DNA of 64,000 nt, taken from contig JACBWW010000004.1 of assembly GCA_020086605.1 (NCBI GenBank), positions 22,116,506 to 22,180,505 on the forward strand. The letters are read 5' to 3'. The DNA is from Lanius collurio (Eukaryota > Chordata > Aves > Passeriformes > Laniidae). Shown here in pieces: positions 1 through 44,700 of this stretch (position 1 is the stretch's first letter; each line of letters opens with the position of its first letter). The notes below the pieces were generated by a model. It searched no databases and was not told the origin of the DNA. It saw nothing but the letters and a program-made list of their open reading frames with translations. The translations under genes were made by a program, and so were the position numbers.

Positions 1-31084
<31,084 letters not shown>

Positions 31085-32052
31085 CGCTCCATATTGTCAT
31101 TTTACGCACTTTGGTATAAACAGCAAAAAAGTCCCTTTTAATTTCTAATCACCAAGGATTGTCAGGAGTTGATCTCATGTATTTCAGTTTGCACTGAAGT
31201 GTTATAGAAATTTTCTAAGAGAAAGGAAATCTCTAGATAACTTTCTCTTAGTGTAAGATTCTTAAATATCTCTAAACACTATGAATAAATCAGAGGTCAT
31301 CTAATCTGTGGGTTTTTTATTATTTTGGACTAAAATATCAGACATGCACATGCCTATGTTAAAAAGAATATAGTGAACTTTACCATAGATATACTTAAGA
31401 GCACCCCACACTTAGCCTTTAAGTAAAGTTAACTTTTTTTTAAAGTCAATATTTATCAAAAATAAGTCATTATAATTGGTTTTTGGATTTAACAAGGACA
31501 TAAATTTACTTACAGGTTGTAATCTATGCTAATTACTAATTTAACACACTGCATCATTCTTTAAATAGATCAAATATCCTTGTAATAAGCCTTATAATAG
31601 TTTATTGCTGATCTCAGAAAATTCAACTCAGTAAAGGTAATATGGATAGCTTTAATCCTAATAACATCTTGAGCTGGCCAAGATGTAACAAATGCTGTGA
31701 AATACAGCTCTTCAATGCCTCTCTGGGGACTCTGTGGTTCTTTCCAGAGCGGGACTGTCATGCATATGTTAGGATTGACAGGCTTGGTGCCTTGCTGCTT
31801 GACACAGTCTCACTTTTCAGGATGTGTACTTTGATAAGTTTTTATTAGGGAAGCCAGGCAATTGGAGCTTACATATCCTGTCCAGGATAGGACAGCAATT
31901 TTAATGTACTGTGCCTCAATTCAGACCTCTGCTCTATGTGGATGGATGTTCCCTGATCTCTGAATGATCACTGATATATGTATGTAACTTAATTTCTGTA
32001 TCTCTGCAATGACAGATTGATGCATTTGAAGTCACTTTGTCTTGTGTCTATA

Positions 32053-32058
32053 AATAAA
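32053..32058 (+). terminator. Polyadenylation signal, proximal
   Basis: AATAAA, 969 bp after the HEATR5A stop codon, followed by GTGC and later T-rich sequence. Confidence 0.6.
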
Positions 32059-32431
32059 GTGCAAGAAACTCATAATAAGAGGTATGTAATTAACATTTTT
32101 ATCAAGTAGCATATTTTAATATAGAAAAATAACTATCAAAACTGCAATGGCTATGAAGTATTTTTTAAGTACAATGCATTGACTTCTTTCTTAATACCAG
32201 TATTACCTAAACCAAACACTGTCAAACTGAGGATACTATTTCCTTCTTGAATCTAATTGCTTTAAAAGGAAGAAGAAAAAAATATTTACAGATCTGAGAA
32301 ACACACTGTGACTCAGGAAGAGTGTGATGTACTGTATTTTATTAGAAATTTTGTATATAAATATAATTGTAAATTGTACAGAATTAACAATTTGATGAAA
32401 GTTCTAACAATTCTTTTTTCTAATTTACATA

Positions 32432-32437
32432 AATAAA
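32432..32437 (+). terminator. Polyadenylation signal, distal
   Basis: AATAAA followed within 30 bases by TGTCTTGG-type GT/T-rich sequence (32,460 onward), as expected downstream of a cleavage site. About 380 bp beyond the proximal signal. Confidence 0.65.
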
Positions 32438-32455
32438 GCTAATTTTCTTCACTTA

Positions 32456-35400
32456 ATATTTGTCTTGGTTATTTTATCCAATAGCGGAGGAACTCTTATG
32501 GACTTGTGTATCAGAAAAAATATTGTTATGTGCTCCCTCAAGGAAACTAATAATAAATGTTTGGGCTGGATGCATCAAGGTCTGGGACTTGACACTGCAG
32601 GTCTTCCTCTGTTCTGAGTAGCACAATGAGTAAATAAGTAGGACCAGGGAGATGTTCTGTGTGTAAATCACAGGGATCTGTGTTATGCCAAATGCTGAAA
32701 TGTGTGAACCGTAGGAAGATGGTTGAGATGCCTTCCATTTTTCCCCTGGAGAACCACAAGTCCTGTGTTCCACCTCTTCCTTGAAGTCAAATCTGTAGCT
32801 GCTGGCTGTGTTAAAAGGGACTTACATTAGATTTGGTAGTTACTCGTCTTTCTCTCATTAGTATTTTTTTATCATGTTGCTTTACCCTTCCAAAGCTACT
32901 GGTGGGGTTTTTAGTTTCATTTGTTTCCCAAGGCTGCTTCTGGAAAATCATAGATTCTTATGAAACTTAAGACTTTTAAATGAAATTCAAGTCACGTTTG
33001 CTATCAAAATGGCCAAATATATTGCAGAGGAAATGAGTTGCTACAAAATATATTTGTGGCTACTTTTTTCATTTTCTGTCATGTGTAGTAATGTATCAAC
33101 ATTTTTTTAACATTGATAAGACAATCTGTTGAAATGTGCTTTGCTGAAAAACTTTTAAGAAGCATATTCAAATTGCAAGAGCACCAAGAAAAACTGTTAA
33201 AAGCCTAAATTAAGACTTTTTGCAGCTTAGTCCTAGATTTCATAGGTCTTGTTGCAGTAGCTCACAATGAGCCGTTGAGAAGTGCCATAATTATGTGATT
33301 TGACATTTCTTAATCAAATCTTGTGGCCACATGTGGAAAAGTACCATTTTTAACATACCTGTGTAATGCAGAAGCAAAAATTATTCCAATAAAGAGAACT
33401 GCTGCTAATTCTTAATGTCAATTGTAAATTAGGACAAATGTGTGAGATTTATTTATCCAGATAATTAATTTATCCACATAATAAAAATACTTGTGCCTTG
33501 AGTTCTGCTTTCTTATGTACACATAAAACAGTGAGTTGGATCATATGAATAAATCTACTTATTTAAGATTTTATAAATGAATCTTACAGAAATAATATTT
33601 TTTCAGTTATAAAAAGATTTTGGCCTTTAGATATCAGGTGTTTTTGATGCAGTCTTACAAGGAACTTGCGTAATTCTCTTTTTTCCTGAAGAAATAAGTA
33701 AGACCACAGAGCAGTTTTGGTTTTAATTCCACTCTTCTTTTTCAGGCATTGCTTGATGTGCAAGCTCTCATGTTTAGCCAAGCAAAAAGAGCCAAACATA
33801 TGTTTAGCCATAAACCAAAGCCCCACTTTTGGCACCCCTGCTTCCTGTGTCCCTTGCCTCCTTTCTGATTGTTTTTTGTGCCATTTCTCTGCAAGCACCA
33901 GTAAATTCTTTTCTACTAAATTGTCTTGGCAATGGAACATGTGGCCTGCATGCATATTTACTTTGTATGTTTCTCCTGTTTATACAAGAAGTTTAATGGG
34001 TTTGTGTGACAAAAGATCCTGTCTATGTCTAGCCTCAAGTGCATACATACACATATGAGTACATCATGGAATGTACTATTTAAATACTATGCAAAAATTA
34101 TTTGCAGACAATTTTTTGTTGACTGAAACAAACCAGAATTAGTCAAAACTGTGCAAAAGCGTCACACAGCTGGGATGTGGTGGGGTTTAATTGGATACAA
34201 GTCTGTAGCACTGCAGCTGAAAGAACAGCTTTTTCAGTTAGTATTGCTTAGACTAGAATATGTCTGAGACAGACCTGGTGTGTTCCAAGGTGCAGGAGTC
34301 ACCTTCAGGCTGAGAGAGGTGTCAGTCCAGTGATACACGTCACCATAAAATAGGATTAGCAAATGCATAGGAAGCATAGCAGATTTTTCTATTAATGAAT
34401 GTCAGTTACTAATTGAAATTTCCAAAGGGATTTTTCCCCTCAAGACTGCCAGAGCAGTAGCAAAGTGAGTTGGTGCAATTCCAGGAGTGATGGAGGGATC
34501 TAGGATAGTTTGCTAGTTTATTGGAAGTAACAGTAATACTGCTTAACAGGGAAGCAGGTGGAAAATTCAACATCATTTCAATGTAGTTTTAATTTGAATA
34601 GTTGGATGTATCTGTGACAATAACAACATATGAGGGGTCACTGTGACAGTCTCCTCTAAAGCTTCATCCCTAATCTCAACACTAGGTATACATGTTTTGT
34701 TTTCAGGTTCCTGAAATGTGACTCTCTTATCAGTAGACAGTAAGTCAGAAACTGTTTCCAAGAAAAACATGTTTCTCGACCAGTACTGGTCTACTGATAA
34801 ACCACTTGTGCTTCCTGACAGTGGAAAACCTATCTAATGATACTTCAGACTAGGCAAGAAAGCCAGGGAGAAAATCCTTAGACAATTATCACTTTGTTTA
34901 GGAGGAACATACAGCAAAGTGGATTATTTGTCTACTTCTCTGCACTATGGTGTCAAAAACCACTGGAAGAGTCACTCTGCTGTGTCTTGAAAGCAGCATT
35001 CCTTGGCCAGCCCTGATGCTGTGGGTGTTCCCAGGTACTGTTTTTGCACATAAGAACCTCTAATCCTAAAAACTGGCTAATAAACTACTTCTCTGCAGCC
35101 AAGTGTTAAAAGAAGTGCTCACATGTGTCCATTGCACTCAAGTGGGAGCAACCCTGGAGCTGTTGCTGTAGATGACATTTCACAGAGGGCTCCCATTCAA
35201 TTAGCTAAGTATGTAGCAAGCAGTTCAAGCTGTTAAGTGACAGTGGGCTATAGATTCAAAGACATGGAAATTAAAAAGCATATTTGGCCACACATGACAT
35301 GCCCTACCTGCCTTTAACGTATCTAAAGTAATGAATACTGAAAGTTGATTATGCAAAATGGAATAAGCCAGCTGCATATGATACATTGTGTTATCTGCTT

Positions 35401-36780
35401 GAGGAAACCCTAGACATGTCAGTGCTATGCCACCAACCTATCAAAAATATGTGGTTCTTACTTTGATTTTGATGTACAGTTGTGGATTTTTGAAACTTTT
35501 TTTTCCTAAAATATTCTCTGGATTCCCTGGAGAATAAATGGTTTATTCCATGTAACAATGAAAGGGGAAGTTACATCTAAATATAGCAAAAGTAGGGCTG
35601 AAGATACTGTCTGAGAAACGGGTCAGTGCAAAAGCAGGCTTTGAAACCCTCCTGCGGTAACCTGTGCTACATTAACCCAAATTCACTCACTCTGCAGCCT
35701 AATATCTGTTTTGCTCTATAGTCCTATGCCACTTCCATAGTCCTACTTTTCTGAAGTGCAAAATCTGACTCTAGAAGGCAGAATGTGGCATCAAATCCCC
35801 TTCTTCTGTGCTTGCATTCCAGCTGCTTAAGGGTGGCACATGCAGGAGGAAACAAGCTGTGAGGATGAGGAACAGGCAGAGCAGAGCCTGCTGTCTGTGT
35901 GCATGTTAGTGCCTGTGCCAGGTTACCTAGTTACTGCACAGAAACCTTATTGTTATGTATGCAAAGAGGTTTGCAGATGAAGAAAATCTGTTTCTAAAAG
36001 CTGCTGATAAAAAACTAAATTTAGTAATGACGAAGATTGATAAAGTCCTATTCTAAGCTACGGCCTTATAATTTGCAATTGTGTAGCCTAAAAACCCACA
36101 TTTTTTTAACCATTGTTAATATTCATGTATTAAAATTGATGTGAACTATCTCAACGCCAATAGAATTACTGTGAGTCCCTGTTACTGCTAGGGGAATTTT
36201 TTTTTTATTATAACCTTCTCTGGGGACAATTTTGTTTATGGCATTTTTGTAAGTGATTCTTTTTCTTCCCAGTGCGTTAGTTCTCTGTGCCCTTTTCCAC
36301 AAAAAAAGAAGAAAGTTTTGTATGAGACACTTTTTCTGTGGAAGTATGAAGTACAGGCCTCAGGGATTCTGGAAACAATTTTGATTTATATCTAAAAATA
36401 GAAATATTATGCAATTTGAAAATACAACCTATCATTATGAAGGCAAATGCTCTTAACCTCATCTTCCCTCATGTAAAATTCATGTCAAACACCAAGAAAA
36501 AACTGTCACAGATGTATGCATGTTTTATGGGAAACACAAGGAAAACTGGTTCAAGCTGCTGCCACCAAATTAACCGGAAATTCAGCTAGGGGAATAAAAT
36601 AGTTTGCTTATAGGAAAAAATCAGGTACTTCTTCAAGTGCATTTATTAAATAATTGAGGATGGGATGAAGAGGGGAAATAGAAGAGGCAATACAAGTAAA
36701 TGTATTTTTCCCCTCCAATCTGAGGCACAAGGCTAGCTGCTATTTATCTGCCAGGGAGTCAAGCCACACAGTAATGTGGC
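32456..36780. other. Intergenic, no gene seen
   Basis: About 4.3 kb of AT-rich DNA after the HEATR5A 3' end. Open frames here (for example 33,584-33,955 on the minus strand) show no domain, splice pattern or codon character that I trust. No repeat family was recognised. Confidence 0.5.
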
Positions 36781-36782
36781 AA

Positions 36783-36799
36783 GGGGGAGGGTGGGAGGG
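36783..36799 (+). promoter_or_regulatory. G-quadruplex motif next to MEF2-like site
   Basis: GGGGGAGGGTGGGAGGG has four G-runs of at least three with single-base loops, the most stable parallel G-quadruplex class. Ten bases later TTATTTTTAG (36,809-36,818) fits the MEF2 consensus. The motif matches are visible; any function is inferred. Confidence 0.5.
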
Positions 36800-36819
36800 T
36801 AGATGGGCTTATTTTTAGT

Positions 36820-39800
36820 CCATTCGTCCCAGTTCCCTTTTGAGAACAACAAATCTGGGGATAATTTACTTCTATAGAATGGCAATTCTTAATCTGTATG
36901 GAGAGAGAGTGGTCTTGAGTTGGAGCCACAACCAGTTGGAGCCTAATTCTAGGCCCCCTCTAAACCATACAGTAAATGTAGATTCATGCTGACCCCTGGG
37001 GCTTAAAGACCTGCAATCTTCTATCCTGACTTTCCCACATAACTTCAGAGCTGTGTCCCCCTCTAGGTACAAGGTGGAAAGTCCAGGGGCATGATATGAG
37101 CCACCAAAGTAGTTTTCTCTGTGTGAGGGCAGCTGCACTTGGGGAAGCTATGAGTGAGTAACTTACTTTCTGAGCAGGCAGTTTCCTACCTTTCCAGTAG
37201 GGTTCTGTAGCCATGAGCTCCTCACACAGGCACCTGTTCTGGGATGCCACTGGTCCATGCAGCTACTGCTGCTCAGGACACTTAAGCTGTGCCTGTGTGT
37301 GTGTGTTGCACAGCAGCTGGCCGTGGCCTGGGTCTGTGCTGAGACTGCTGCTAGTCAGGCTTGGTGGATAAATTGAACTGATACATAGAAGCGAGCTGCT
37401 GTTCCCATTGGTCTGGGCCATAATGCAAGCTTGTCTCTCCTTGAGATCCTTCAGAGCTGCAGTTGCTGAAGCTATCGACACACGTGGATTTATATACACA
37501 AAGTCCTGCTCATTGTCTGCACTTGCAACGACATTCAGAACCATGATTTATGATTTAGGATAAGCAGCAGACATTCCTAAAAACTTCTGGAGATTTTCCT
37601 GGCCAAGACAGGCTGAGAAATGTCTGTTGGATGTACTGGCTATAGAGCAGAGAGAGTACAGAAGCAGCTAATGCCTTTGGAACCTGGCTTTTCAGGTTAT
37701 GATACATCTTGGCTGGATCAGCTTTACATTTGGTGGTCAGGATTTGAAACTATATTCTTCACTGTCTTGTCCTGGACTGTACCTAAAGGAATGGCTTTCA
37801 GTACCATAGTTTTCTTGTTCAGGAGGTAATGAATAGATTAACTGTCTGGGGTTTTCTCCTGACCCTCTAGATTTGTGAAGCTGTACCTAGACTACACAGA
37901 ATTTCCCCAAAACAACTGAATCTTTTTCTACACTTTTTTTAGTATTTATATATTTCTAGTAAGTGCAACTACTTAGGCAGACATGCAAGTATCTAAAATC
38001 CAGTTCCTCTTCTTGCTAAAATCCCAGAACTATGTGCAACTTGCTGTTAGAGATCTTTTCTGGCTGTCTTGCTTATGTTCAGGTAGCCAACACCCAGCCA
38101 TGACTTTCTGAGTGACTTCTGCTCAGTACAAGTGCTAGAGGGCAATATGCTCCAGACAGGGAATCAAGAGAGATGGCTGTGGAGATGGGGCAGGTGAGAC
38201 AAAATGGCAGCAGGAAAGGAGCAAATACGAAGGCTGCTCAGGTAGCAACAACATTCTAGTGAGATTTTTCAAATCAAACAAATGCTGAAGGATTAGGACA
38301 GGACAGAAAGGAAGGAACAGTAAAGCAGAACAAAAGACACAAGCCCGGGTAGTAAAAGAAAGAAGAGAAAATAATAATTAAATCAGTCACCTTGTTTGTT
38401 CATTGTTTCAAAACAGCCTGTGTGAAATATCATAACTTAATAGTTGATTGGAATCCTAAAAAGTATTTTACAAATTAAACTGCTATGATTTGTAAAGTTC
38501 ACACATTTTTGTGTTACATGAGATTTACTTGTTCTATTTTGTACTGCCTATTATTGAGGAAAAGAAGAGACTGCCAACCATCCACGTAAATCAAAGCACA
38601 ACACTTTGTAGTAGCAGTGCAGGATGAGACAAGTTAACAACATTACTATAAAAAGTAATGCAGTTACTTGCATACAATACAGGCAATCTCTACCTGTTAA
38701 TAAAATATGAAAAGCCTCCACAATGGGATCACATTCTGTACAATCTCTAAATAAACCATGAAAACAGCCACTGCAATGATGGAAACTTCTTCAGAAAGCA
38801 CTATTTGTTACACACACACACATAAGGAAAATTTTGAATATTATGCAAAGTAGGAAGACAAGTTTGCAATAATGTAACTCATCAACTGCAAAAGCAGCCA
38901 CATGCCCTGGTTTCCATTGCCTTTTCAGTATTGGTTACAACACCCATGCATACACACTTTGGATGTTTTCATCAACGGATTTTGAAATTACCTATAATGA
39001 GTGAATTGAATGGCAAAATTTTCACCACTCTTCTTAGACTAGGATTTTGACCTAAATGGGTGGGTAGTCTTTGGAAATGAAGACCACTCCTTGGTGGGTG
39101 TTCAGAGGCCAGAGGGAACACAGACTTGGGAAGCGTCGCTGGTCAGTGGCAGATGAGTTTTTCTAGGGCAGGTAGATGGGACCAGAGTGCACTTCCTGGT
39201 TCCTGGTTACTGTGATCCCAGGGAACCACCAACTGCCTGTAATTGCTGGCAACAGCTCAGTCCCTCCAGGGTAGGGAAGAGAGGATAAATAGCTCCAGCC
39301 TTTAATTATAGCTTGTTCTTACTCCCCAGTTAAGAAGTAATGGAAGCTGCTGATAACACAGTCTGCACAAAGTAGGCCTAAGATGGGAACTGATTTTTAA
39401 AAACACAAATAAATATGCTTGTTCTTTTGGGGAGAGAGAAGTACTAGAAACAAATCATGAAGGTGCCAGAGAAAACACTCTGTGAAGAGTGAATATTGCT
39501 GTGCCCTTGTTGGTGCCTCCCCATCCCAAACCCACAAGAGAGGGTCTAGTTACTCGCAAGGTGCCAGCTTTATCAACCTTGGTAGACATGCATTGAAGCC
39601 ACATGGACTGCTGTCATGCAAATAAGATTCTTGCTCTACAGGTTATCTGGTTAAGATGTCCTAATAGTAGCTGGTAGAAAATGCTGTCTAGAAATCAGAG
39701 CTTCTGAATTTCTTTGCAGCTACATCAAGGCCAATGAATTGACATTGATAACAGAGTTGTTCCACTGCAAAACAATGTTTATGAAGTGGTCAAGGTTTTA

Positions 39801-39839
39801 AATTTCTCCCACGTCTAAATCCAAGATTGTTCTGTGTCC
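36820..39839. other. Intergenic, no gene seen
   Basis: Mixed-composition DNA with overlapping short open frames around 36,870-37,540 that lack splice or domain support, a short GT run (near 37,292) and a short (CA)n at 38,811-38,822. No known repeat was identified. Confidence 0.5.
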
Positions 39840-40347
39840 TAGCTGAACTGTTTTGGCTCCTATTCTACTAACTAGATCACTAGAACTGGTGAGTAAATTC
39901 NNNNNNNNNNNNNNNNNNNNNNNNNNNNNNNNNNNNNNNNNNNNNNNNNNNNNNNNNNNNNNNNNNNNNNNNNNNNNNNNNNNNNNNNNNNNNNNNNNNN
40001 NNNNNNNNNNNNNNNNNNNNNNNNNNNNNNNNNNNNNNNNNNNNNNNNNNNNNNNNNNNNNNNNNNNNNNNNNNNNNNNNNNNNNNNNNNNNNNNNNNNN
40101 NNNNNNNNNNNNNNNNNNNNNNNNNNNNNNNNNNNNNNNNNNNNNNNNNNNNNNNNNNNNNNNNNNNNNNNNNNNNNNNNNNNNNNNNNNNNNNNNNNNN
40201 NNNNNNNNNNNNNNNNNNNNNNNNNNNNNNNNNNNNNNNNNNNNNNNNNNNNNNNNNNNNNNNNNNNNNNNNNNNNNNNNNNNNNNTAGCTGAACTGTTT
40301 TGGCTCCTATTCTACTAACTAGATCACTAGAACTGGTGAGTAAATTC
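39840..40347. repeat. 61-bp duplication flanking an assembly gap
   Basis: The 61 bases at 39,840-39,900 recur exactly at 40,287-40,347, separated only by N (39,901-40,286). This is either a tandem repeat whose middle was not resolved or an overlap that the assembler failed to collapse. Open frames spanning the N block are artefacts. Confidence 0.9.
39901..40286. other. Assembly gap (386 N)
   Basis: Unresolved bases. Gap length may be an estimate. Confidence 1.
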
Positions 40348-41674
40348 TCAGTAATTAACATTGTACCAAGGTGAACATCATACCAAGTAAGACAGAATTC
40401 TGAAAATAAAACGATCCCTGGAAACCTCAAAAAATTTAGTAATAATTTGATAGTATTTGTAACCTTGATAAAATTGACTGTTTATCACTACATGGAAAAA
40501 TGTTTATATAAGGTAAGTGTGGAGGGAAGCTTTTTTCCCTGATTTGTTTCTGGTCTAAAATCATATTACTCCATTTCTTCTAAGTAGATTAGACTCAAAA
40601 ACCAGATGGGATATATTCATGAAATGGTGGTAATGAGACTAACTTCATCTTTTTGTATTTTAGTATCTGATCGGTCACTAATTTTTTGTTTTTCAAGCTG
40701 GAGTCTGTGAAACTGTTTAAGTATTGAAACACCCAAAAATATGGTAGTCATTATTTTTTTTTCCTGTAGGTCCATAATTTACTGCTTTCTTCAGACATCT
40801 TCTGGTGTGATCTGAACTTTGATGTAAGGCTGAGCTTAAGGTTATCCTACAAAGACCATTATGATTCTGTGTCTCTGAAAGCTGAAAGAGACACTGAAGC
40901 GACATTTAAGCACAATTTAAATAAATTCTAATATCTTGGTAGCCAAACGTTGGTTTTAAATACCGGGATTCACTGGAATCTCAAGATATTTTGCATGGAA
41001 ATCTTAGTCTGGGGTGAAAATGGGAGAAAGAGAGGAAAAAAGATTGGATAGACTGCCAAGGAAAATTTTGAATTCACTGCAAATCAGATTTAGATATGAC
41101 ATCATTTCTGGGGAGAAAAAAAGTAGTAAAAGGGGCTATTTTCAGAAATATTGTACTGTCGGTATTGAACAGGTTTAGAAGTTTTTTGGTAAGTGTTTGC
41201 ACTGGCCTGTCAGATAGACACAGCCTTGCTACCCCTGTCACCAGGCCTGAATGAAGGTATTCTGTGGACCCCTCCAAGGGGTTCCTGCTGGGACAGGAGG
41301 GAAAGCAGGAGCTTGTGGATTGGGTGGCAGAGGACAAATGTACTTAGGAGTGTCTGCAAGGTGCAGGGGATACTGTGGGACTCCCAGCTCCCTCCTATCA
41401 GTTCTACTTGATCTTAATAAAAGAAGTTTATATGTAGGATATGTCTGTCATCTGAAGGATGAGGTGGGAGAGGCCTTTTTGAAGGATGGAAAACCTAATG
41501 AATCCTTTTTTCATGTAAGCTATAATTCTGGAAAATAACTTAAGGCATTCTGGAGACCAAAATATGTTTTGTTAAAAATCCTTTAAACTTCTGTGAAAAA
41601 TGCACCAAACAGAGAGTTGGTATTAGTGGTATGGAAAAGGGGAGAGAGAACGGGAAGTTCTTTCAAAGGAATGC

Positions 41675-41734
41675 TGGGGCACAGTCCCAGAAATGCTCTA
41701 CATCTGGGGCACAGTCCCAGAAATGCTCTACATC
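41675..41734 (+). repeat. 30-bp perfect tandem duplication
   Basis: A 30-base unit starting TGGGGCACAGTCCCAGAAAT occurs twice without a mismatch (41,675-41,704 and 41,705-41,734). Identity suggests a recent duplication. Confidence 0.9.
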
Positions 41735-44700
41735 TGACATGAAAGGCCCTGAGGAACAAAATATTTTATCTGTCAAGATTGGTCTTAAGTCAACCGTGCC
41801 AAATAGCTACCAATAGAGGCTGCCTAAAAGGAAACCCAGCAGCATCCCTGCGAAGTGATATTGAAAGTATTGTTTCTATTTACATAATTTATACTAATAA
41901 AATTAATTCTAATATTTAAATTGTCAGTCTTATTTATAACTAAGGCCATCAGAAACAGAATCCTTTAATGCAACTGCATATTTCAGATCAGTGGTAAAAG
42001 ATAGATTAGTTTTGCATGATTTTTATTCTGCTGTTCTATGTTTTTATAAATCACAACTTGTACTGGCAGGTCTGCCCTTTAGCATTAATTGTTAAGTTTG
42101 CTTTTAGTTCTCATCTGTGATCTGTGCTTACTCCTGACAGCATAAATCATCTCTGAGCTAAGCCAAGAAGTGTCAGCATGCACCAACACTGTGTTGACTC
42201 CTGCCAGAGCAAAAAGCTGATTAATTTAGCTACAGAATCAGGATGGGGAGGGAAACAAACCTGGAGTTAACATAGAGTCAGCACCACCTTATATAGAATT
42301 CAGCCATATTAATGACATACTCACCAAGGGTGCCAATTTCTCTTTTTTTAAGGTAAATATGTGATGTACCACATGGTACAATTCTAATGAGCTACCTTTT
42401 CATTAAAAGCAATGAATGCAGATGTGTGATAATGGTGGTGGTGTTTTCAAATGCTCATATTTTGGAATGTCCCTACTATGTCCCTAGTCAACTATGATTT
42501 ATAGAATACAGTTGATAATGACACAGACTCTCTCTACAATTCAAATTCTGCTGCACAACTAAAGCAGCCATATGGGGTGTATAAAATGCTGTGTCAGAGC
42601 ACAACATCACCTTAGGTGCAGTTAGGTACAGGCTAGTACTGGAAGGCAGTAAGGAGTCAGGTACTTAGCATACACGAGAGAAAAAACTGTGTATCATTTT
42701 ACAGCGGAGAATTGTTTGATGGTTGCATCTTCTAACCATTTTAGGAAACATTAGGGGATCAGTATCTACCACAATTTTTATCAAGGTACAGAAGAAAAGC
42801 AAATAGGGCTACAATCTTGAAGTCTTCATTATCTTGATTAACTTTATTATTTAAAATGGGATATTCTATTTTTGCAGCATAGTTCTGCTAAAGTATATTT
42901 TGCTGTGCTCCCTTTCTTTCTAGTGCTGAGACAGAATCCTTTCCTCTTGGTTCATCTTCCTTGTCTGTAGGTCACCCCTGGCCCGGGAGGTGCAGGTTAG
43001 CTTGTAGCCATGATCCATGTAGAGTGTAAATGCAGAGGAGCTTCTGGTTTCCTCTTGGCTTCCTTTGCACAACAAAAAGAGTTAGCTCAATATAGCTGGG
43101 AGACCACTAATGTGTACACTTTGGAGTCAAACTACTAAACAGCTTATCAGCATGGACTGTGTTACTCTCTGATCTGCTTTGTAGCCTTTGTCTGAATTTT
43201 CTGTTTACTGTTAACTCTGAGGTGGAGACGTCTTTTATCTCATATGTACAGTGAGGCCTGAATCTTCATTGGGGCCTTTCAGCATTTAAAATGTCTATCA
43301 ATGACACTGGTCCTCCACTGTGAAATATTTGGGAATCACTAGCATAGGATTCAGCAGCCCCAGGCTATTCCTTCTCTCATCAGGGTCAAAGTAGGGACTG
43401 GGACATAGACTAATTGTTGTATGTGAAATGTTACTGCAAAAATGACAGAGGCAAAGGTTTCTCCCCAAAACAACTGCTGACGTTGTCAGTGCAGCACACC
43501 ACTTACTTTGAGAACATGTGGTAAGCAGACAACATTTCTCTATCAAAATAACAGTCCAATGCTCCCTATAAATTAGCTTGCAAGAGGCAAACTCAATGGT
43601 GCTTCTCACTGAAATACAAGCAAAAATTCTATCTTTGGTCTTTGTACTCTTTTGATCTGAAACTGGCTGCTTCTTAAATGAACAGAAGAGAACTGCCACA
43701 AGAGATCTGGGTCTAGGTTTCACCTTAAAATGTCAAGCCAGCTAAGAATCTTGCACAAAACTTTAAATTTCTGTAGACCCAGTTTAGCTAAACTCTGTAA
43801 TCAGCACTAGTATTTGAGCCCAATTGCATGCTGGCCCAAACTGGTGAGGCCTTACTGACATCTGTAGAATGGCATTTCTTTACAAAGATGATTTGGCCTG
43901 CTGATCTAAAGGCTGGCACTGTATGAAAAAAAATGGGTAGAGTACATTCTTGCTTTGATGCAGATTGATACACAATACTTAACTATTTTAATAAATTACC
44001 TGTGTCCACTGAGACCAGTGTTTACACAGAAATTTTACAGACATCAAAGCCCCAAAGAGCTGATGTTTTACAGCATAAAAATATAACCTTATTACACAGA
44101 ACTGATAAGAAAAGCACATGCAATTATGCTTGGATAAGAAAATAATGCTTGTGTCTTACCATATATAACGAAGAGTCAATGCAAAGTGAATACTGACATT
44201 AAAACACTGAGCTGCACCAACGTGGGCTGGGATTGGACTGGAACTACTTTACAGCTGACTTAGTTTTTTAAAGTATTGGTACCAAGGGCACAGGAACTGA
44301 AGTACAAAATCCTTTACACTAGTGGAAGTAATCTGTGACCTGTTCATGGATATTCAATTTTACCAGCATAAGTCAATGGGTGCAAAATGGGTAAAAACAT
44401 AGGGTATAAAAAGAAAAATTGATATGAATCATTTAGCCTGTGCTACTCACTCACTCATCAGGTTGATCTCTGAACTCCTAAGGAATTAAAACACAGGTGA
44501 TCAAGCTCTTAAAAAATACGTTAATAACCATGCCTTAAAAAATAAGCAACTTGTAGTTTTCCTTATGTTTGTGTTAGATAGTTAACTAAAAGCTCTTAGA
44601 CAAATGATTTGATACTTATACCAATTTTCCTCCATGGCCACTTACTCTCCTACAAAAATGCAGCTCTGCCACAAAGCTACCTACTATAAGATCAAAAAGG

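Larger units (their letters stand above)
31085..32455 (+). other. HEATR5A: HEATR5A 3' UTR (inferred)
   Basis: AT-rich sequence between the stop codon and two canonical AATAAA signals. It contains a Pumilio-type motif TGTATATA near 32,353. The end is inferred from the signals only; no transcript was available. Confidence 0.7.

Noticed and set aside
39798..40430. Long open frames through the N block on both strands
   Set aside because: Most of the length is N, which is read as open; the ends are the duplicated 61-bp sequence. No coding evidence.
43298..43723. 141-residue minus-strand open frame
   Set aside because: Cysteine-rich random-looking translation, no recognisable family, no flanking splice pattern or promoter.
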